Positions 55,121 to 55,792 of a DNA stretch of 55,792 nucleotides are shown here, piece after piece. The stretch's first letter is position 1. Every line of letters begins with the position of its first letter. The position numbers and the translations under genes are program-made. Under the pieces are notes generated by a model, which saw only the letters and a program-made list of their open reading frames with translations, was not told the origin of the DNA and ran no database searches. The DNA lies in NCBI RefSeq assembly GCF_000003815.2, contig NC_049982.1:26159596-26215387 (forward strand), read 5' to 3'. The DNA comes from Branchiostoma floridae. Lineage: Eukaryota > Chordata > Leptocardii > Amphioxiformes > Branchiostomatidae.

Positions 55121-55792
55121 TATGAGAAAATTGACATATTTTCATAGAAGCTATCACGACACAAATCATACATGCTTTATTTAGGAAATTCCTCAAACTA
55201 TTAAAATAGAATTGGGCGTAACAAAACTTTATTTCCGGTCAGTACATATCGACATGGTTAAAAATTGTAAAAAAAAAAACATACGTACATAAGTTGGTCT
55301 TGATTGGATGTGGGCAACTATATGCATTTTGCTTCATACTCGTAGACAAAACCTCAGAAGAAATTACATACATGAAAAGTGATAAACTGATAAATACTAT
55401 AATACAAAATACTATGCTATTCATACCACTGAAATAATGTATCTAGTATACAATTTGGATCCCATGTACAACAATTCTAAACTTTTTGTTAAGAGTATGG
55501 CTACTGGGAATCCATATTATTGCCATCACTTCCCCTACCAAACAGTTGTTGAGTATGGGAGCCCCATCCAGTGAATGAACTTGGATGGCACGCAGCATAA
55601 TGATCTCTCCTAATTACTACTGTTAGACTTACAGACATACAGAATATCAGTTCAATCCCTTATAGTGTGCCCTTATATATAAAGAGAGAGAAGCATTTAT
55701 ATAAAATTTCTACTAATGAAATCTTTTACAAGATCTAATTTTACCATTGTATGGACATTTGGTAAAACCAGATATCTGAAACAATTCATATC
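55121..55792 (-). other. Duplicate of the Kelch-like gene 3' UTR
   Basis: Minus-strand copy of 41,889-42,554, including both AATAAA signals. No Kelch-like coding sequence is present here before the window ends. Confidence 0.9.

Larger units (their letters stand above)
52110..55786 (-). repeat. Right arm of the 3.68-kb inverted repeat
   Basis: Reverse complement of 41,889-45,565. Identity stops about six bases before the window end (55,787-55,792 do not match). Unlike the left arm, the LINE continues normally past the arm (below 52,110). Confidence 0.95.

Overview
The window looks like an invertebrate chromosome scaffold, most likely a lancelet (Branchiostoma). The evidence is a multi-exon BTB-Kelch gene with GT/AG introns, a chordate-style receptor tyrosine kinase, a CR1/L2-type LINE whose ORF1 has an L1-like nucleic-acid-binding domain, and a dense set of MITEs and minisatellites. 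Species assignment is inference. Seven sequence gaps (runs of N; five are exactly 100 N, so probably placeholders) show that this is a draft assembly.

Positions 1-37,400 are almost entirely repeats. I find no intact host gene there. In order they hold: a 110-bp foldback with 10-bp flanking repeats (132-261); a cluster of diverged locally duplicated modules (770-3850) with a 134-bp palindrome; a family of tiny hairpins flanked by 7-bp direct repeats (2.5, 4.7, 5.4 and 19.7 kb); diverged tandem repeats (6.3-7.8 kb); a 105/108-bp alternating minisatellite (8.3-9.4 kb); a GC-rich 52-bp minisatellite (11.2-11.8 kb); a duplicated repeat unit (15.4-16.1 kb); and a LINE 3' end (16.1-21.6 kb) interrupted first by a 351-bp hAT MITE and then by a 4.43-kb CACTA-like element full of 115-bp and 140-bp tandem repeats. 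Further on are three Harbinger-like elements with TAA target sites (23.6, 26.7, 29.9 kb), another LINE tail (24.8-25.3 kb), MITEs with 8-bp target duplications (27.5 and 32.8 kb), a 1.64-kb element with TTA duplication (32.3-34.0 kb), and a cluster of ACTAGT-centred palindromes (36.2-36.6 kb).

Positions 37,477-42,500 carry a five-exon Kelch-like (BTB-BACK-Kelch) gene on the + strand, the best-supported host gene. Its last exon has one frameshift.

Positions 41,889-55,786 are dominated by a 3.68-kb inverted repeat. Its arms hold the Kelch-like 3' UTR, a tRNA-derived SINE, the signal-peptide start of a receptor tyrosine kinase, and the 5' part of a LINE. Between the arms, on the minus strand, lie the rest of the LINE and the rest of the kinase gene (cadherin-like, EGF, Ig, EGF repeats, tyrosine kinase). 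The LINE has inserted inside the kinase coding sequence just after the signal peptide, and its truncated ORF1 reads in frame from the host start. The kinase locus appears intronless, lacks a clear membrane segment, and carries three apparent single-base deletions and one stop. The arms look identical, the left arm ends at a 100-N gap, and the right arm ends a few bases from the window end. An assembly inversion is therefore at least as likely as a real palindrome.
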